Shown: positions 1 through 7,941 of the stretch, piece after piece
Position numbering within the stretch: position 1 is the first letter of the stretch
How the letters are laid out: each line of letters starts with the position of its first letter
Source: an uncultured bacterium
GTDB lineage: Bacteria; Actinomycetota; Actinomycetes; S36-B12; CAIYMF01
Reading direction: 5' to 3'
NCBI GenBank assembly: GCA_903826575.1
Contig: CAIKEU010000020.1
Location: forward strand, 1-42,136
DNA: 42,136 bases
Translations under genes and position numbers: made by a program
The notes under the pieces: model-generated
Databases searched by the model: none
Told to the model about the DNA's origin: nothing
What the model saw: only the letters and a program-made list of their open reading frames with translations

Positions 1-1059
1 CGTCCAATTGCCCAAAGATGCAGCCACGGCCGTCTGCGTCAGCGAAGCGCCCGCAGCGTCTCCGGTCTTACCCGGCACATACACACTCGGGCCTGCGATC
101 AAGATGATGAACGCCGTTGACGAACAAATGATGATGGTGTCGACGAAGACGCCTAGCGATTGCACTAAACCTTGCTTGACGGGGTGGTCGACGGTTGCTG
201 TGGCTGCAGCGTTCGGTGCACTACCCATACCGGCCTCGTTGGAGAACAGGCCCCGCTTGGCACCATTCAACATCGCTGCGGTGATTCCACCAGCCGTTCC
301 AGCGAGCGCTGGATTGAGGCCGAACGCGGAGGCGAAGATATCTGAGAACACTCCCGGCAGGGCACCGATGTTCGTCACGACGATGACCACTGCGAGAAGT
401 ACGTAGAGCAATGCGAAGAACGGCAGCACGAGCTCGGCGACCTTCGCGATGCGGCGCACACCGCCAAAAACCACCGGCGCTGTGAGCGCTGCCAAAATCA
501 GGGCGCTCCACTTTTGGTCGACGGTGTGAGCGCTCTTGAATACGTCGCTGATCGTGTTCGCCTGCACCATATTGAAGGCAACACCGAAGGTGAAGATCAG
601 CAAAACAGCAAAGACCACACCTCCGGCCCGCGATTTGAGTCCGGTTTGGATGTAGTACGCAGGGCCACCGCGGAAACTACCGTCGGGCCACCGCACCTTA
701 TAGAGCTGAGCCAAGGTTGCCTCGATGAACCCTGTTGCCATACCGATCAGACCAACAACCCACATCCAAAAGACTGCGCCAGGACCACCGAGCGTCAATG
801 CAATGGCGACGCCCGCAATATTGCCCGTCCCAACACGCGATGCCAGACCAACGGCAAATGCCTGGAATGACGAAATCCCACCTTCGGAGCCGCCACGTGA
901 TCCCGACATGGTGCGAACCATCTGCGGGAACATTCGCACCTGAACGAATTTGGTACGGATCGTGAACCAGAGCCCCGCGCCGATGAGCAGATACACCAAT
1001 ACGTAGTTCCACAGGATCCGGCTGATTGGATCAATCAACACCTCTTGGATGTAGTCCAT
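1..1059 (-). CDS. alsT: AGCS family sodium:alanine/glycine symporter, C-terminus cut by window edge
   Basis: Inner-membrane Na+-coupled amino acid (alanine/glycine) carrier of the AGCS (AlsT/DagA) family. The visible 353 codons begin MDYIQEVLIDPISR and stay open to base 1, so roughly the last quarter of a typical 450-500 residue protein is missing. Family hallmarks are visible: the conserved RVGTGNIAGVA segment near residue 75, FRGGPAYYIQTGL near residue 130, and FSNEAGMGSAPNAAA near residue 290. Hydrophobic segments alternate throughout. The ATG at 1059 is preceded by AAGGAT about 6 nt upstream. It is divergent from the dienelactone-hydrolase gene, with about 160 nt between them. Family assignment is firm; substrate (Ala, Gly or other) is inferred from the family only. 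Confidence 0.93.
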   Translation of the reverse strand, partial: MDYIQEVLIDPISRILWNYVLVYLLIGAGLWFTIRTKFVQVRMFPQMVRTMSGSRGGSEGGISSFQAFAVGLASRVGTGNIAGVAIALTLGGPGAVFWMWVVGLIGMATGFIEATLAQLYKVRWPDGSFRGGPAYYIQTGLKSRAGGVVFAVLLIFTFGVAFNMVQANTISDVFKSAHTVDQKWSALILAALTAPVVFGGVRRIAKVAELVLPFFALLYVLLAVVIVVTNIGALPGVFSDIFASAFGLNPALAGTAGGITAAMLNGAKRGLFSNEAGMGSAPNAAATATVDHPVKQGLVQSLGVFVDTIIICSSTAFIILIAGPSVYVPGKTGDAAGASLTQTAVAASLGNWT

Positions 1060-1220
1060 CGCAGATCCTTCAACCCTTCATCTGGCGTAGCGCGAACGTC
1101 TCGCTGAGTCAGATTTCCACGCCAGATTCGCTCATGCAACGAGCAACAGATTCGATCATCAGGAACGCCATGCGCCGAATCGCCGCTCGATATACGTTGC
1201 ACAGTGACAAGGAGGCGTCG

Positions 1221-1928
1221 ATGTCGTCTATCAGCATTCCGACCAGCGTCGGACCCGTACAGGGTCACTTAGCCGTGCCCGTTACTCCGGGCCCGTGGCC
1301 TGCCGTCGTCGTCGTCCATCAGGTGTACGGATTGGACGACGATATCCGACATATCGCCGACAAGTTCGCTGGCGACGGATACCTCGCGTTCGCGCCCGAC
1401 TTCCTTGCCACCGGTAACAAACTCGGTTGCCTTGTCAGCCTCGCCAAGGCAATGTCCAGCGGTGAAGGCGAACCAGTTGTTCAGCTCACCGCCATTCGCA
1501 ATTGGCTGGCAGCTCGCGATGACTGCACCGGAAAGGTTGGCATCACAGGCTTCTGCCTTGGTGGCGGCTTCGCAATTGTCATGGCAAACAAAGGTTTTGA
1601 TGCGGCCGCGCCAAACTACGGACAACTACCACGACATCTCAACGCGGCACTTGAAGGCGCTTGCCCCGTTGTGGCTTCCTACGGCGGACTTGATAAGAGC
1701 TTGAAGGGAGCTGCGGCCACGCTTGAGGACGCTCTTACCGCTGCGGGAATCGAGCATGACGTCAAGGAGTATCCCGCTAGCGGGCATTCGTTCATGAACA
1801 TCTCCGAAGGCCCGGCCTGGATGAAGCCAGTTCAGAAACTCGCCGGTCTCAACGTCGGCTATGTCGACACCGACTCTGAGGACGCGTGGCAACGCATTCT
1901 CGCGATGTTTGCCACCGCCTTGCACTAA
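1221..1928 (+). CDS. Dienelactone hydrolase family alpha/beta-hydrolase
   Basis: Predicted cytoplasmic alpha/beta-hydrolase of 235 aa, the usual size for the dienelactone hydrolase family. The nucleophile is a cysteine in GFCLGGG (C112), with D158 in GGLDKS and H189 in SGHSF completing the Cys-Asp-His triad of this family. The glutamate that usually sits in the early EIFG-like motif appears as Gln in HQVYG (Q34), so the cysteine-activation network may differ from that of classical carboxymethylenebutenolidases. The frame is open further upstream, but the ATG at 1221 has a strong AAGGAGG at 1209-1215 and fits the family N-terminus. No aromatic-degradation genes are nearby, so the substrate is unknown. 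Confidence 0.9.
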   Translation: MSSISIPTSVGPVQGHLAVPVTPGPWPAVVVVHQVYGLDDDIRHIADKFAGDGYLAFAPDFLATGNKLGCLVSLAKAMSSGEGEPVVQLTAIRNWLAARDDCTGKVGITGFCLGGGFAIVMANKGFDAAAPNYGQLPRHLNAALEGACPVVASYGGLDKSLKGAAATLEDALTAAGIEHDVKEYPASGHSFMNISEGPAWMKPVQKLAGLNVGYVDTDSEDAWQRILAMFATALH

Positions 1929-1929
1929 C

Positions 1930-2502
1930 TCACGACGACAGTTGTTCCGTTGAGACCTGCGCGCGGCGCCACTCTGGCTCGGTGATGGCGTAGATGATCT
2001 CGTCATTCCATTCACCCTTGACCCATTCGTTCTGGATCAGATGAGCCTCCTTACGCATACCCAAACGCTGTAGAACGCGCTCCGACGCCGCATTGCGTGC
2101 CTCGATGCGACCAACGACTCGATGCACGCCCAATTCCTCGAATGCGAGCTGCATCATGCGGGCAGACGCCTCGGTGGCATAGCCATGGCCATTGGCCGTC
2201 GGATGAAGGATGTATCCGATTTCCGCCTGCCGATGTTCGGCACTGCGAAAGCAAAGGGATGCTTGACCAACAAAAGTCCCGTCATGCTCCATAGCCAGTG
2301 ACAACCATTGGCCATCGACCGGCACGGTGTCGGTGTACCCAGCCAAGCGCGTCGCGATGGCGTCGCGTTCGACAACATCGTCGTACAGATAGCGCACGAC
2401 ATCCGGGTTCCCGTACAACGCGAAGAGGTTGTCGACATCCTCGGCACCGAAGCCGCGCAGGGTCAATCGGTCGGTCATCAGCGGCAGCGCAAATTCGGAC
2501 AT
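1930..2502 (-). CDS. GNAT family N-acetyltransferase, RimJ/RimL type
   Basis: 190-aa acyl-CoA-dependent N-acetyltransferase. The N-terminal TDRLTLRGF strand and the motif A loop NGHGYATEA (residues 104-112), which binds the acetyl-CoA pyrophosphate, are typical of RimJ/RimL-like proteins. These acetylate protein N-termini or small amines; the substrate here cannot be told. It is tail-to-tail with the hydrolase, the stops being one base apart. The ATG at 2502 lies exactly 6 nt after TAGCCT, so it is probably leaderless. A GAGGA string abuts the ATG too closely to act as a normal ribosome site. Confidence 0.88.
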   Translation of the reverse strand: MSEFALPLMTDRLTLRGFGAEDVDNLFALYGNPDVVRYLYDDVVERDAIATRLAGYTDTVPVDGQWLSLAMEHDGTFVGQASLCFRSAEHRQAEIGYILHPTANGHGYATEASARMMQLAFEELGVHRVVGRIEARNAASERVLQRLGMRKEAHLIQNEWVKGEWNDEIIYAITEPEWRRAQVSTEQLSS

Positions 2503-2508
2503 TCCTCA

Positions 2509-2514
2509 AGGCTA
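2509..2514 (-). promoter_or_regulatory. -10 box of leaderless GNAT gene
   Basis: TAGCCT on the minus strand, followed by exactly 6 nt and then the ATG at 2502. This matches the TAnnnT-plus-6/7 pattern seen at about ten other genes in the window. No clear -35 is visible. Confidence 0.5.
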
Positions 2515-2527
2515 TCTCAGGGGCCTA

Positions 2528-2555
2528 TTGCCGCTCGCGCTGTTACATGTACGCT
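2528..2555 (+). promoter_or_regulatory. Promoter of the LacI-family regulator gene
   Basis: TTGCCG at 2528-2533, a 16-nt spacer and TACGCT at 2550-2555 form a plausible sigma-70-type promoter. Transcription would start near 2562, just ahead of the operator-like site at 2569-2583 and the AAGGAG ribosome site at 2584-2589. Confidence 0.5.
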
Positions 2556-2568
2556 ACGCAACAATCTA

Positions 2569-2583
2569 GTAAGCGTTTGCATG
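2569..2583 (+). promoter_or_regulatory. Candidate LacI-family operator (autoregulatory)
   Basis: GTAAGCGTTTGC is an imperfect palindrome centred on CG at 2574/2575. Its right arm CGTTTGCAT matches the CG(T/C)TTnCAT arm found three times upstream of the solute-binding protein gene. It lies about 10 nt downstream of the predicted transcription start, where a bound repressor would block its own gene. Confidence 0.5.
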
Positions 2584-2594
2584 AAGGAGTATCC

Positions 2595-3605
2595 GTGTCA
2601 GCCACAATCCGCGAGGTAGCTGCGGCTGCAGGTGTATCCACGGCGACTGTTTCACGCGCCCTACGGGGGCTTCCGTACGTCGACGAGGTCACCCGAAAGC
2701 GAGTCGTCGAAACAGCACAACGGCTCGACTACGTCGCATCACCCAGTGCCTCTCGCCTCGCCAGCGGACGCACCGGCACAATCGCAGTGTTGACGCCCTA
2801 CGTGGCACGTTGGTTCTTCGCCACCGTAATTTCCGGCGTCGCCATGGCGCTGACCGAGGGGCCTTTGGACCTACTGCTCGTCGAAGTTGGTAATCCAGAT
2901 CGGCCATCAACAGTGCCACTCGAGCAACGCCTGAGGTCGCGAGCAGATGGTGCCGTGGTCGTGGCATTACCTGATACGTACCCCGAGATCTCTCAGCTTA
3001 TCGAACACGACTTTCCGCTAACCCTCGTCGGCAGTCTGAGCGATCGAGTTTCCAGCGTGGCCATTAACGATGCTGAGACGGGTCGCCTTGCCACTCAACA
3101 CCTCATCAACTTGGGCCACCGCGAGATCGGACTGATTTCCGGGGCCACCAGCGACGAATCATTCACTGCACAAGATGACCGCACCAACGGCTACCACGAC
3201 GCATTGACGCGCAGTGGAATTCCAGCGCACCCAGCGCTGACGGCCTATGGCGCCTTCACCAGGGAAGGTGGTGAACGCGCCATGGTTGAGTTGCTGAGCC
3301 GCGAGGTTCAACCTACAGCTGTGTTCTGCCTTTCTGACGAAATGGCATTTGGAGCAATGATTGCGATGCGACGCCAAGGCCTGACCCCAGGAATCGATAT
3401 CGCCCTCGTCGGCGTAGACGGTCATCCGCAAAGTGAACTTGCAAACCTCACAACGGTTGCTCAGCCCGTGGCCGAGATGGGACGCCTTGCGGCTGTTGCA
3501 CTTCAGGACAGGCTCAACAACGCCGAGAAGTACGAACCCCGCCAGACGGCAATGTCAGTCGAACTCGTTGTTCGCAGTTCAAGCGCTCCCCCGAAAGGTA
3601 ACTAA
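2595..3605 (+). CDS. LacI family transcriptional regulator of the alpha-glucoside cluster
   Basis: 336-aa DNA-binding repressor. The N-terminal helix-turn-helix (TIREVAAAAGVSTATVSRAL, about residues 3-22) and hinge (ASPSASRLASGRTGTI) are classic LacI/GalR. The rest is a periplasmic-binding-like sugar-sensing domain, with conserved DDRTNGYHDAL and VFCLSDEMAFGAM segments. The GTG at 2595 follows AAGGAG with 5-nt spacing and gives the family N-terminus; the open frame further upstream is spurious. The alpha-glucosidase gene begins 5 nt after its stop, so the two are probably co-transcribed. It most likely represses itself and the binding-protein/permease operon, with an alpha-glucoside or its breakdown product as inducer (inference). 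Confidence 0.93.
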   Translation: MSATIREVAAAAGVSTATVSRALRGLPYVDEVTRKRVVETAQRLDYVASPSASRLASGRTGTIAVLTPYVARWFFATVISGVAMALTEGPLDLLLVEVGNPDRPSTVPLEQRLRSRADGAVVVALPDTYPEISQLIEHDFPLTLVGSLSDRVSSVAINDAETGRLATQHLINLGHREIGLISGATSDESFTAQDDRTNGYHDALTRSGIPAHPALTAYGAFTREGGERAMVELLSREVQPTAVFCLSDEMAFGAMIAMRRQGLTPGIDIALVGVDGHPQSELANLTTVAQPVAEMGRLAAVALQDRLNNAEKYEPRQTAMSVELVVRSSSAPPKGN

Positions 3606-3610
3606 CTCGG

Positions 3611-5251
3611 ATGTCATCAACCTGGTGGCACGATGCCGTCATTTACCAAATCTATCCTCGCTCGTTCCGCGCCTCGGGGTCACAAACGCAGGGTGATTTA
3701 CAGGGTGTTATCGCAGGCCTTGCATCGATTGCAGCTCTCGGAGTGGACGCCGTTTGGCTATCTCCGTTCTACGCGTCTCCGATGGCCGATTCCGGGTATG
3801 ACATCTCTGATCATCGGAACGTCGATCCGCGGTTTGGCTCACTCGACGACGCCCGCGCTTTGATCAACGCAGCACACGAGTTGGGATTACGCATCATCGT
3901 TGACTACGTACCCAACCACGTGTCGGACCAACATGTGTGGTTCCAAGAAGCATTGAATAGTCCGATCGATTCCATGGAACGCAACCGATTTCACTTTCGC
4001 GATGGCAAGGGATCTGACGGATCAGAACCACCCAACAACTGGATTAGCGTGTTTAACGGCCCGGCGTGGACGCGGACCACGAACGCTGACGGCTCGCCTG
4101 GTCAGTGGTATCTGCATCTGTTCGCTCCCGAGCAACCCGATGTGAATTGGACCAATCCACAGGTACAACAGGACATGCTCGACACGCTGCGTTTTTGGCT
4201 CGATCAAGGTGTCGACGGTTTCCGAGTAGACGTTGCTATGGGCATGGCCAAGGACATGACCTACGCCGATCAAGATGACGCCCAAGGCCTCATCGACGCG
4301 ATACGTCTGGACTTATTTGATGGCAGTCCCGAGTCATTCGAACGACGCGAACTTGTCAACAACTCGCGCATTTTCGACCGCGATGAACTACATGAGTATG
4401 TCCGAATGATGCGCGCAGTACTCGACTCCTATCGCGACGATCTCGTCAGTGTTGCTGAAGCGTGGGTGTACCCGCCAGAGCGAGCTCATCGCTACATTCG
4501 GCCCGACGAGTTCCATCAGATTTTCAACTTCGACTTCCTTGTCGCACCGTGGGATACCCAGCATCTCGGCGATGCCATCAGTCGCACACTCGCCGATATG
4601 ACCGCAGGTACGCCCACCTGGGCTCTCGATAATCACGACACCCCACGTGTTGCCACTCGACTTGGTGGCGGTCCCGAAGGGGTTGCCCGCGCCAGGGCGC
4701 TGATGTGTCTAACCTTGGCGCTGCCAGGTTCGGTCTACATCTACCAAGGCCAGGAACTGGGTCTTGAGGATGTCAATGTGCCGGACTCAGAGCGTGACGA
4801 TCCCGTGTGGCATCGCTCTGGTGGAGCCCAACTCGGTCGCGATGGAGCTCGGGTGCCTCTGCCTTGGGCTGGAGACGCGCCAAGTTTCGGTTTCAGTACG
4901 TCCACGACGACCTGGTTGAGTCAACCGCATCAATGGGCATCGCTAACCCGCGAGGCCCAGCAGGCCGACGAACAGTCGACCCTCAATCTCGTTCGACGCG
5001 CCCTTGATATCCGACACGACCTTCGCGATACGTCACTGGCACAACATCCGACCGTAACGATTGACGGCGAACTTCTGATCCTTCGTCGCGATGACATCAC
5101 CGTCGTAACCAACACCGGGCAGGACCCACGTCCGATCTCCACCACCGGTGACCTGCTGCTTTGCTCCCGCCGGGTCAGCGCAGATCATGCGCAAGGATCG
5201 ATTCCGGGCAACACCACGTGGTGGTTGACGGGTTCCGTTTCTCGTCCGTAA
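3611..5251 (+). CDS. aglA: GH13 alpha-glucosidase (alpha-amylase family)
   Basis: 546-aa cytoplasmic glycoside hydrolase that would release glucose from imported alpha-glucosides. It begins WWHDAVIYQIYPRSF, the standard opening of oligo-1,6-glucosidases and maltases. The conserved regions are intact: DYVPNHVS (about 98-105), GFRVDVAMGM with nucleophile D207, SVAEAW with acid/base E283, and LDNHDTPR with D343. Val two residues after Arg-Val-Asp in region II resembles enzymes with alpha-1,6 or mixed activity rather than strict maltases, but that is only suggestive. There is no signal peptide, which fits hydrolysis after uptake by the adjacent ABC system. It sits 5 nt behind the LacI gene. Confidence 0.94.
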   Translation: MSSTWWHDAVIYQIYPRSFRASGSQTQGDLQGVIAGLASIAALGVDAVWLSPFYASPMADSGYDISDHRNVDPRFGSLDDARALINAAHELGLRIIVDYVPNHVSDQHVWFQEALNSPIDSMERNRFHFRDGKGSDGSEPPNNWISVFNGPAWTRTTNADGSPGQWYLHLFAPEQPDVNWTNPQVQQDMLDTLRFWLDQGVDGFRVDVAMGMAKDMTYADQDDAQGLIDAIRLDLFDGSPESFERRELVNNSRIFDRDELHEYVRMMRAVLDSYRDDLVSVAEAWVYPPERAHRYIRPDEFHQIFNFDFLVAPWDTQHLGDAISRTLADMTAGTPTWALDNHDTPRVATRLGGGPEGVARARALMCLTLALPGSVYIYQGQELGLEDVNVPDSERDDPVWHRSGGAQLGRDGARVPLPWAGDAPSFGFSTSTTTWLSQPHQWASLTREAQQADEQSTLNLVRRALDIRHDLRDTSLAQHPTVTIDGELLILRRDDITVVTNTGQDPRPISTTGDLLLCSRRVSADHAQGSIPGNTTWWLTGSVSRP

Positions 5252-5257
5252 TCAAAT

Positions 5258-5273
5258 CGTAATCGTTTACATG
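5258..5273 (+). promoter_or_regulatory. Candidate LacI-family operator 1 upstream of aglE
   Basis: GTAATCGTTTAC (5259-5270) fits the generic LacI-family palindrome GTAAnCGnTTAC. The right arm continues to CGTTTACATG. It begins seven bases after the alpha-glucosidase stop codon. Confidence 0.6.
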
Positions 5274-5285
5274 CAACATTTCCCC

Positions 5286-5301
5286 TTGAAAACGCTTCCA
5301 T
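5286..5301 (+). promoter_or_regulatory. Candidate LacI-family operator 2 upstream of aglE (weak)
   Basis: GAAAACGCTTCC, centred at 5293/5294, shares the right arm CGCTTCCAT with the other sites, but its left arm pairs only partly. It is probably a weaker or auxiliary site between the two better operators. Confidence 0.4.
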
Positions 5302-5317
5302 CCGCGTGCTTTTGGGT

Positions 5318-5343
5318 GTTGTATGACAGCGCTTACATACAAC
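5318..5343 (+). promoter_or_regulatory. Strong operator palindrome upstream of aglE
   Basis: A 26-bp palindrome centred at 5330/5331 in which 11 of 13 base pairs are symmetric. The core is TGACAGCGCTTACA with flanking GTTGTA and TACAAC arms. Its symmetry, its position 41 nt ahead of the aglE ATG, and the shared CG(T/C)TTnCAT arm mark it as the main candidate binding site of the adjacent LacI regulator. Confidence 0.7.
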
Positions 5344-5383
5344 GCCGAACGGCGGAAGTATCCATGTTCCTAAGGGAGACAGC

Positions 5384-6775
5384 ATGAGTCTGAAGACCCG
5401 GGGCCGCTCAAGCGTCCTCATCGCGGGAGGCGTTGCAGCCGCATTCGCCCTCGCAGCATGTGGTTCATCGTCGGGTGGTGGCGGTACTGCCTCCACGAGC
5501 CCATCCACCTCGGCAAGCGTTAGCGCCGAATGTCAGCCATACGCCGCCTACGGCACGTTCGCGGCCGGCACGACGGTTTCGGTGTTCACCTCGATCCTGC
5601 CGCCAGAGCAGCAGAAGTTCGAAGCTTCGTGGGCACAGTTCGCCAAGTGCACCGGAATCACCGTCAAGTACGAAGGTAGCGACCAGTTCGAAGCTCAGCT
5701 GCCCACTCGTATCGCTGGTGGTAACGCACCTGACATCGCCTTCATCCCGCAGCCGGGTCTGTTGGCCAAGCTCGCACAGGGCCAGAACCCACCGGTTGCT
5801 GCTCCTGCTTCAGTTGCAGCGAACGTCGACAAGTACTGGAACCCAGCGTGGAAGAACTACGGCACCGTTGACGGCACGTTCTACGCCGCACCGCTCGGTT
5901 CGAACATGAAGTCATTCGTGTGGTACTCCCCCAGCGTCTTCAAGGCCAAGGGCTACACCGTCCCAACCACGTGGGAAGAGCTCACCGCTCTGTCCGACAA
6001 GATGGTCAAGGATGGCATCAAGCCATGGTGTGGCGGTATCGAGTCCGGTGGAGCCACCGGCTGGCCAGCCACTGACTGGCTGGAGCAGATCGTTCTGCGC
6101 ACCCAGGGCGGCGACGTCTACGACCAGTGGGTCAACCACACCGTCAAGTTCAACAGCCCACAGATCAAGTCCTCCATGGACCTGCTCGCTGGCTGGATGA
6201 AGAACCCTGCCTACGTCAACGCCGGTTTCGGTGACGTCAAGACCATCGCCACCACCGCCTTCCAGGATGCAGGTAAGCCGATCCTCGCCGGCAAGTGTGG
6301 AATGCTCCAGCAGGCCTCGTTCTACGCCGCTCAGTGGGACACCTTCAAGAAGGGTGCCAAGATCGCTGAGGATGGCGATGTTTACGCCTTCTACCTCCCA
6401 GGTATCAAGACCGACATCCCGACCCCCATCGTCGGTGGTGGCGAGTTCGTGACCGCTTTCTCCGACAAGCCAGAGGTTCAGGCCTTCCAGACCTTCCTCT
6501 CGTCGGCTGAGTTCGCAACCGAGAAGGTAAAGCAGGGTGGTTGGGTGTCCGCAAACAGTGGCGTGCCGCTGGATGCCTACACCGACAACATCAGCAAGCT
6601 CTCGGCCCAGTACCTCACCAAGAGCGATGCAACCTTCCGCTTCGACGCCTCTGACCTGATGCCAGCTGCCGTTGGTGCCGGTGAAGAGTGGAAGCAGTTG
6701 ACCGCATGGTTCGCTGAGGACAAGCCAACCGATCAGGTGCTCAACGCGATCGACGCAGCTTGGCCTGCCTCATAA
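5384..6775 (+). CDS. aglE: Alpha-glucoside ABC transporter substrate-binding lipoprotein
   Basis: 463-aa extracellular sugar-binding protein of the CUT1 family, membrane-anchored by lipid. The signal peptide ends in a lipobox LAAC with Cys26 as lipidation site, followed by a Ser/Gly/Thr-rich linker. The segment VKYEGSDQFEAQLPTRIAGG (about 98-117) and NAPDIAFIPQPGLL resemble AglE-type alpha-glucoside binding proteins. The ATG at 5384 follows AAGGGAG. Codon choice looks more biased toward frequent C-ending codons than in its neighbours, consistent with high expression. A 14-bp hairpin follows the stop, and three LacI-type operator candidates precede the gene. The exact ligand (maltose, trehalose, sucrose or other) cannot be told from sequence. 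Confidence 0.92.
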   Translation: MSLKTRGRSSVLIAGGVAAAFALAACGSSSGGGGTASTSPSTSASVSAECQPYAAYGTFAAGTTVSVFTSILPPEQQKFEASWAQFAKCTGITVKYEGSDQFEAQLPTRIAGGNAPDIAFIPQPGLLAKLAQGQNPPVAAPASVAANVDKYWNPAWKNYGTVDGTFYAAPLGSNMKSFVWYSPSVFKAKGYTVPTTWEELTALSDKMVKDGIKPWCGGIESGGATGWPATDWLEQIVLRTQGGDVYDQWVNHTVKFNSPQIKSSMDLLAGWMKNPAYVNAGFGDVKTIATTAFQDAGKPILAGKCGMLQQASFYAAQWDTFKKGAKIAEDGDVYAFYLPGIKTDIPTPIVGGGEFVTAFSDKPEVQAFQTFLSSAEFATEKVKQGGWVSANSGVPLDAYTDNISKLSAQYLTKSDATFRFDASDLMPAAVGAGEEWKQLTAWFAEDKPTDQVLNAIDAAWPAS

Positions 6776-6822
6776 GCGTCGCCTCCTGCTAGAACCAGTG
6801 CCGACTCGGCACTAAAAATCAA

Positions 6823-6861
6823 CGTGGGGCCCACAGGGTTACAAACTCTGTGGGCCCCACG
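6823..6861 (+). terminator. Hairpin between aglE and aglF (partial terminator or mRNA stabiliser)
   Basis: A perfect 14-bp inverted repeat (6823-6836 with 6848-6861) around an 11-nt loop that can close by two more pairs. No T-run follows, so it is not a classical intrinsic terminator. Hairpins after the binding-protein gene of ABC operons commonly protect the upstream mRNA or reduce read-through, giving much more binding protein than permease. That role is inferred here. Confidence 0.75.
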
Positions 6862-6960
6862 CACAAGAACAATCGTCAAGTACGTGGACGAATCGCTCAA
6901 TTACATCTGAGAATATGCACCGGGCATTGCCCGCTAGTCGACTGAGTGGAAGGGGCGTCT

Positions 6961-7941
6961 GTGAATCCGTTCCTCGCAGAAACTCTGAGCAAGTTTCAGC
7001 AAATGGGCACGGCACTGGCCGTATTTTTTGGCGTCCTCCTACTCATATTTTTCCTCGGTTCCCTCACCCGTGGCCGCGTGCAGACGCCGATGGCCAGATT
7101 GGTGATGCTTGGACCAGCGGTGCTTCTGCTGATCGCCGGTCTCGTCGTCCCGGCCGTCCTGACGACCATTGCAAGTTTCAAGGATGCCAACAACAAAAAG
7201 TTTGTCGGCCTACAAAACTTCAGTTGGGTTTTCACTAACCCCGACAACCTCGTAACCCTGCGCAACACGGTGCTGTGGGTGGTCATCACCCCGCTCGTCT
7301 CGACGGGACTCGGCCTGCTCCTGGCTGTCCTGATCGATCGGATGAAGCGAGAGTCCATTCCAAAATCACTGATCTTCATGCCGATGGCCATCTCATTCGT
7401 CGGCGCCAGCATCATCTGGGGATTGGTATATCAATACAGCGAGCCTGGCTCCGAACAGGTTGGACTCCTGAGCCAACTCGCCGTCCTGTTCCACGTGTCG
7501 GATCCGCCAAACTGGATTCTGATTCCGTTTTGGAACAACTTCCTACTCATGGTGATCTTCATCTGGATTCAAGTTGGATTCGCCATGGTTGTTCTTTCCG
7601 CGGCGATTAAAGCGATCCCTGTGGACGTCGTTGAAGCCGCCATGCTCGACGGTGCCACCGGCGCTCGACTTTTCCGTTCTGTCACGATCCCCATGATCCG
7701 CGGAACGCTCGTTGTGGTGGTTACCACGATCATGATCGGCGTCCTCAAGGTCTTCGACATCGTGCGCACAATGACCAACGGAAACTTTGGTACGCAGGTT
7801 CTCGCCAACGAGATGTACGCGCAATCGTTCGTGCAGTTTGATTCGGGCCGCGGCTCAGCGCTCGCGGTCGTGCTATTCGTCGGAGTTATCCCTGTCGTGA
7901 TCTACAACATCATCCAGTTGAGAAGGGATCACGCCCGATGA
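6961..7941 (+). CDS. aglF: Alpha-glucoside ABC transporter permease, AglF/MalF-like
   Basis: 326-aa CUT1 inner-membrane permease. An extra N-terminal membrane segment (about residues 17-36) precedes the usual six helices, as in AglF-type permeases. The EAA loop that contacts the ATPase is present as EAAMLDGATGARLFRSVTIP near the C-terminal third. The GTG at 6961 is preceded by GGAAGGGG with about 5-nt spacing and is preferred to the in-frame GTG at 6946. The gene overlaps the next permease by 4 nt (ATGA), so the two are translationally coupled. It is separated from aglE by a strong hairpin. No ATP-binding subunit is encoded alongside. Confidence 0.9.
   Translation: MNPFLAETLSKFQQMGTALAVFFGVLLLIFFLGSLTRGRVQTPMARLVMLGPAVLLLIAGLVVPAVLTTIASFKDANNKKFVGLQNFSWVFTNPDNLVTLRNTVLWVVITPLVSTGLGLLLAVLIDRMKRESIPKSLIFMPMAISFVGASIIWGLVYQYSEPGSEQVGLLSQLAVLFHVSDPPNWILIPFWNNFLLMVIFIWIQVGFAMVVLSAAIKAIPVDVVEAAMLDGATGARLFRSVTIPMIRGTLVVVVTTIMIGVLKVFDIVRTMTNGNFGTQVLANEMYAQSFVQFDSGRGSALAVVLFVGVIPVVIYNIIQLRRDHAR

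Noticed and set aside
2298-2594. 99-codon N-terminal extension of the LacI regulator
   Set aside because: It overlaps the GNAT gene on the other strand and lacks structure. GTG at 2595 has an ideal ribosome site and the standard LacI start.
5282-5327. TTGAAA and TATGAC as the aglE promoter
   Set aside because: They are 30 nt apart, and no other pair in the gap is convincing, so the aglE promoter is left unassigned.
6823-6861. True intrinsic terminator ending the agl operon after the binding protein
   Set aside because: No T-run follows and coupled permease genes continue downstream. A partial terminator or stabiliser fits better.
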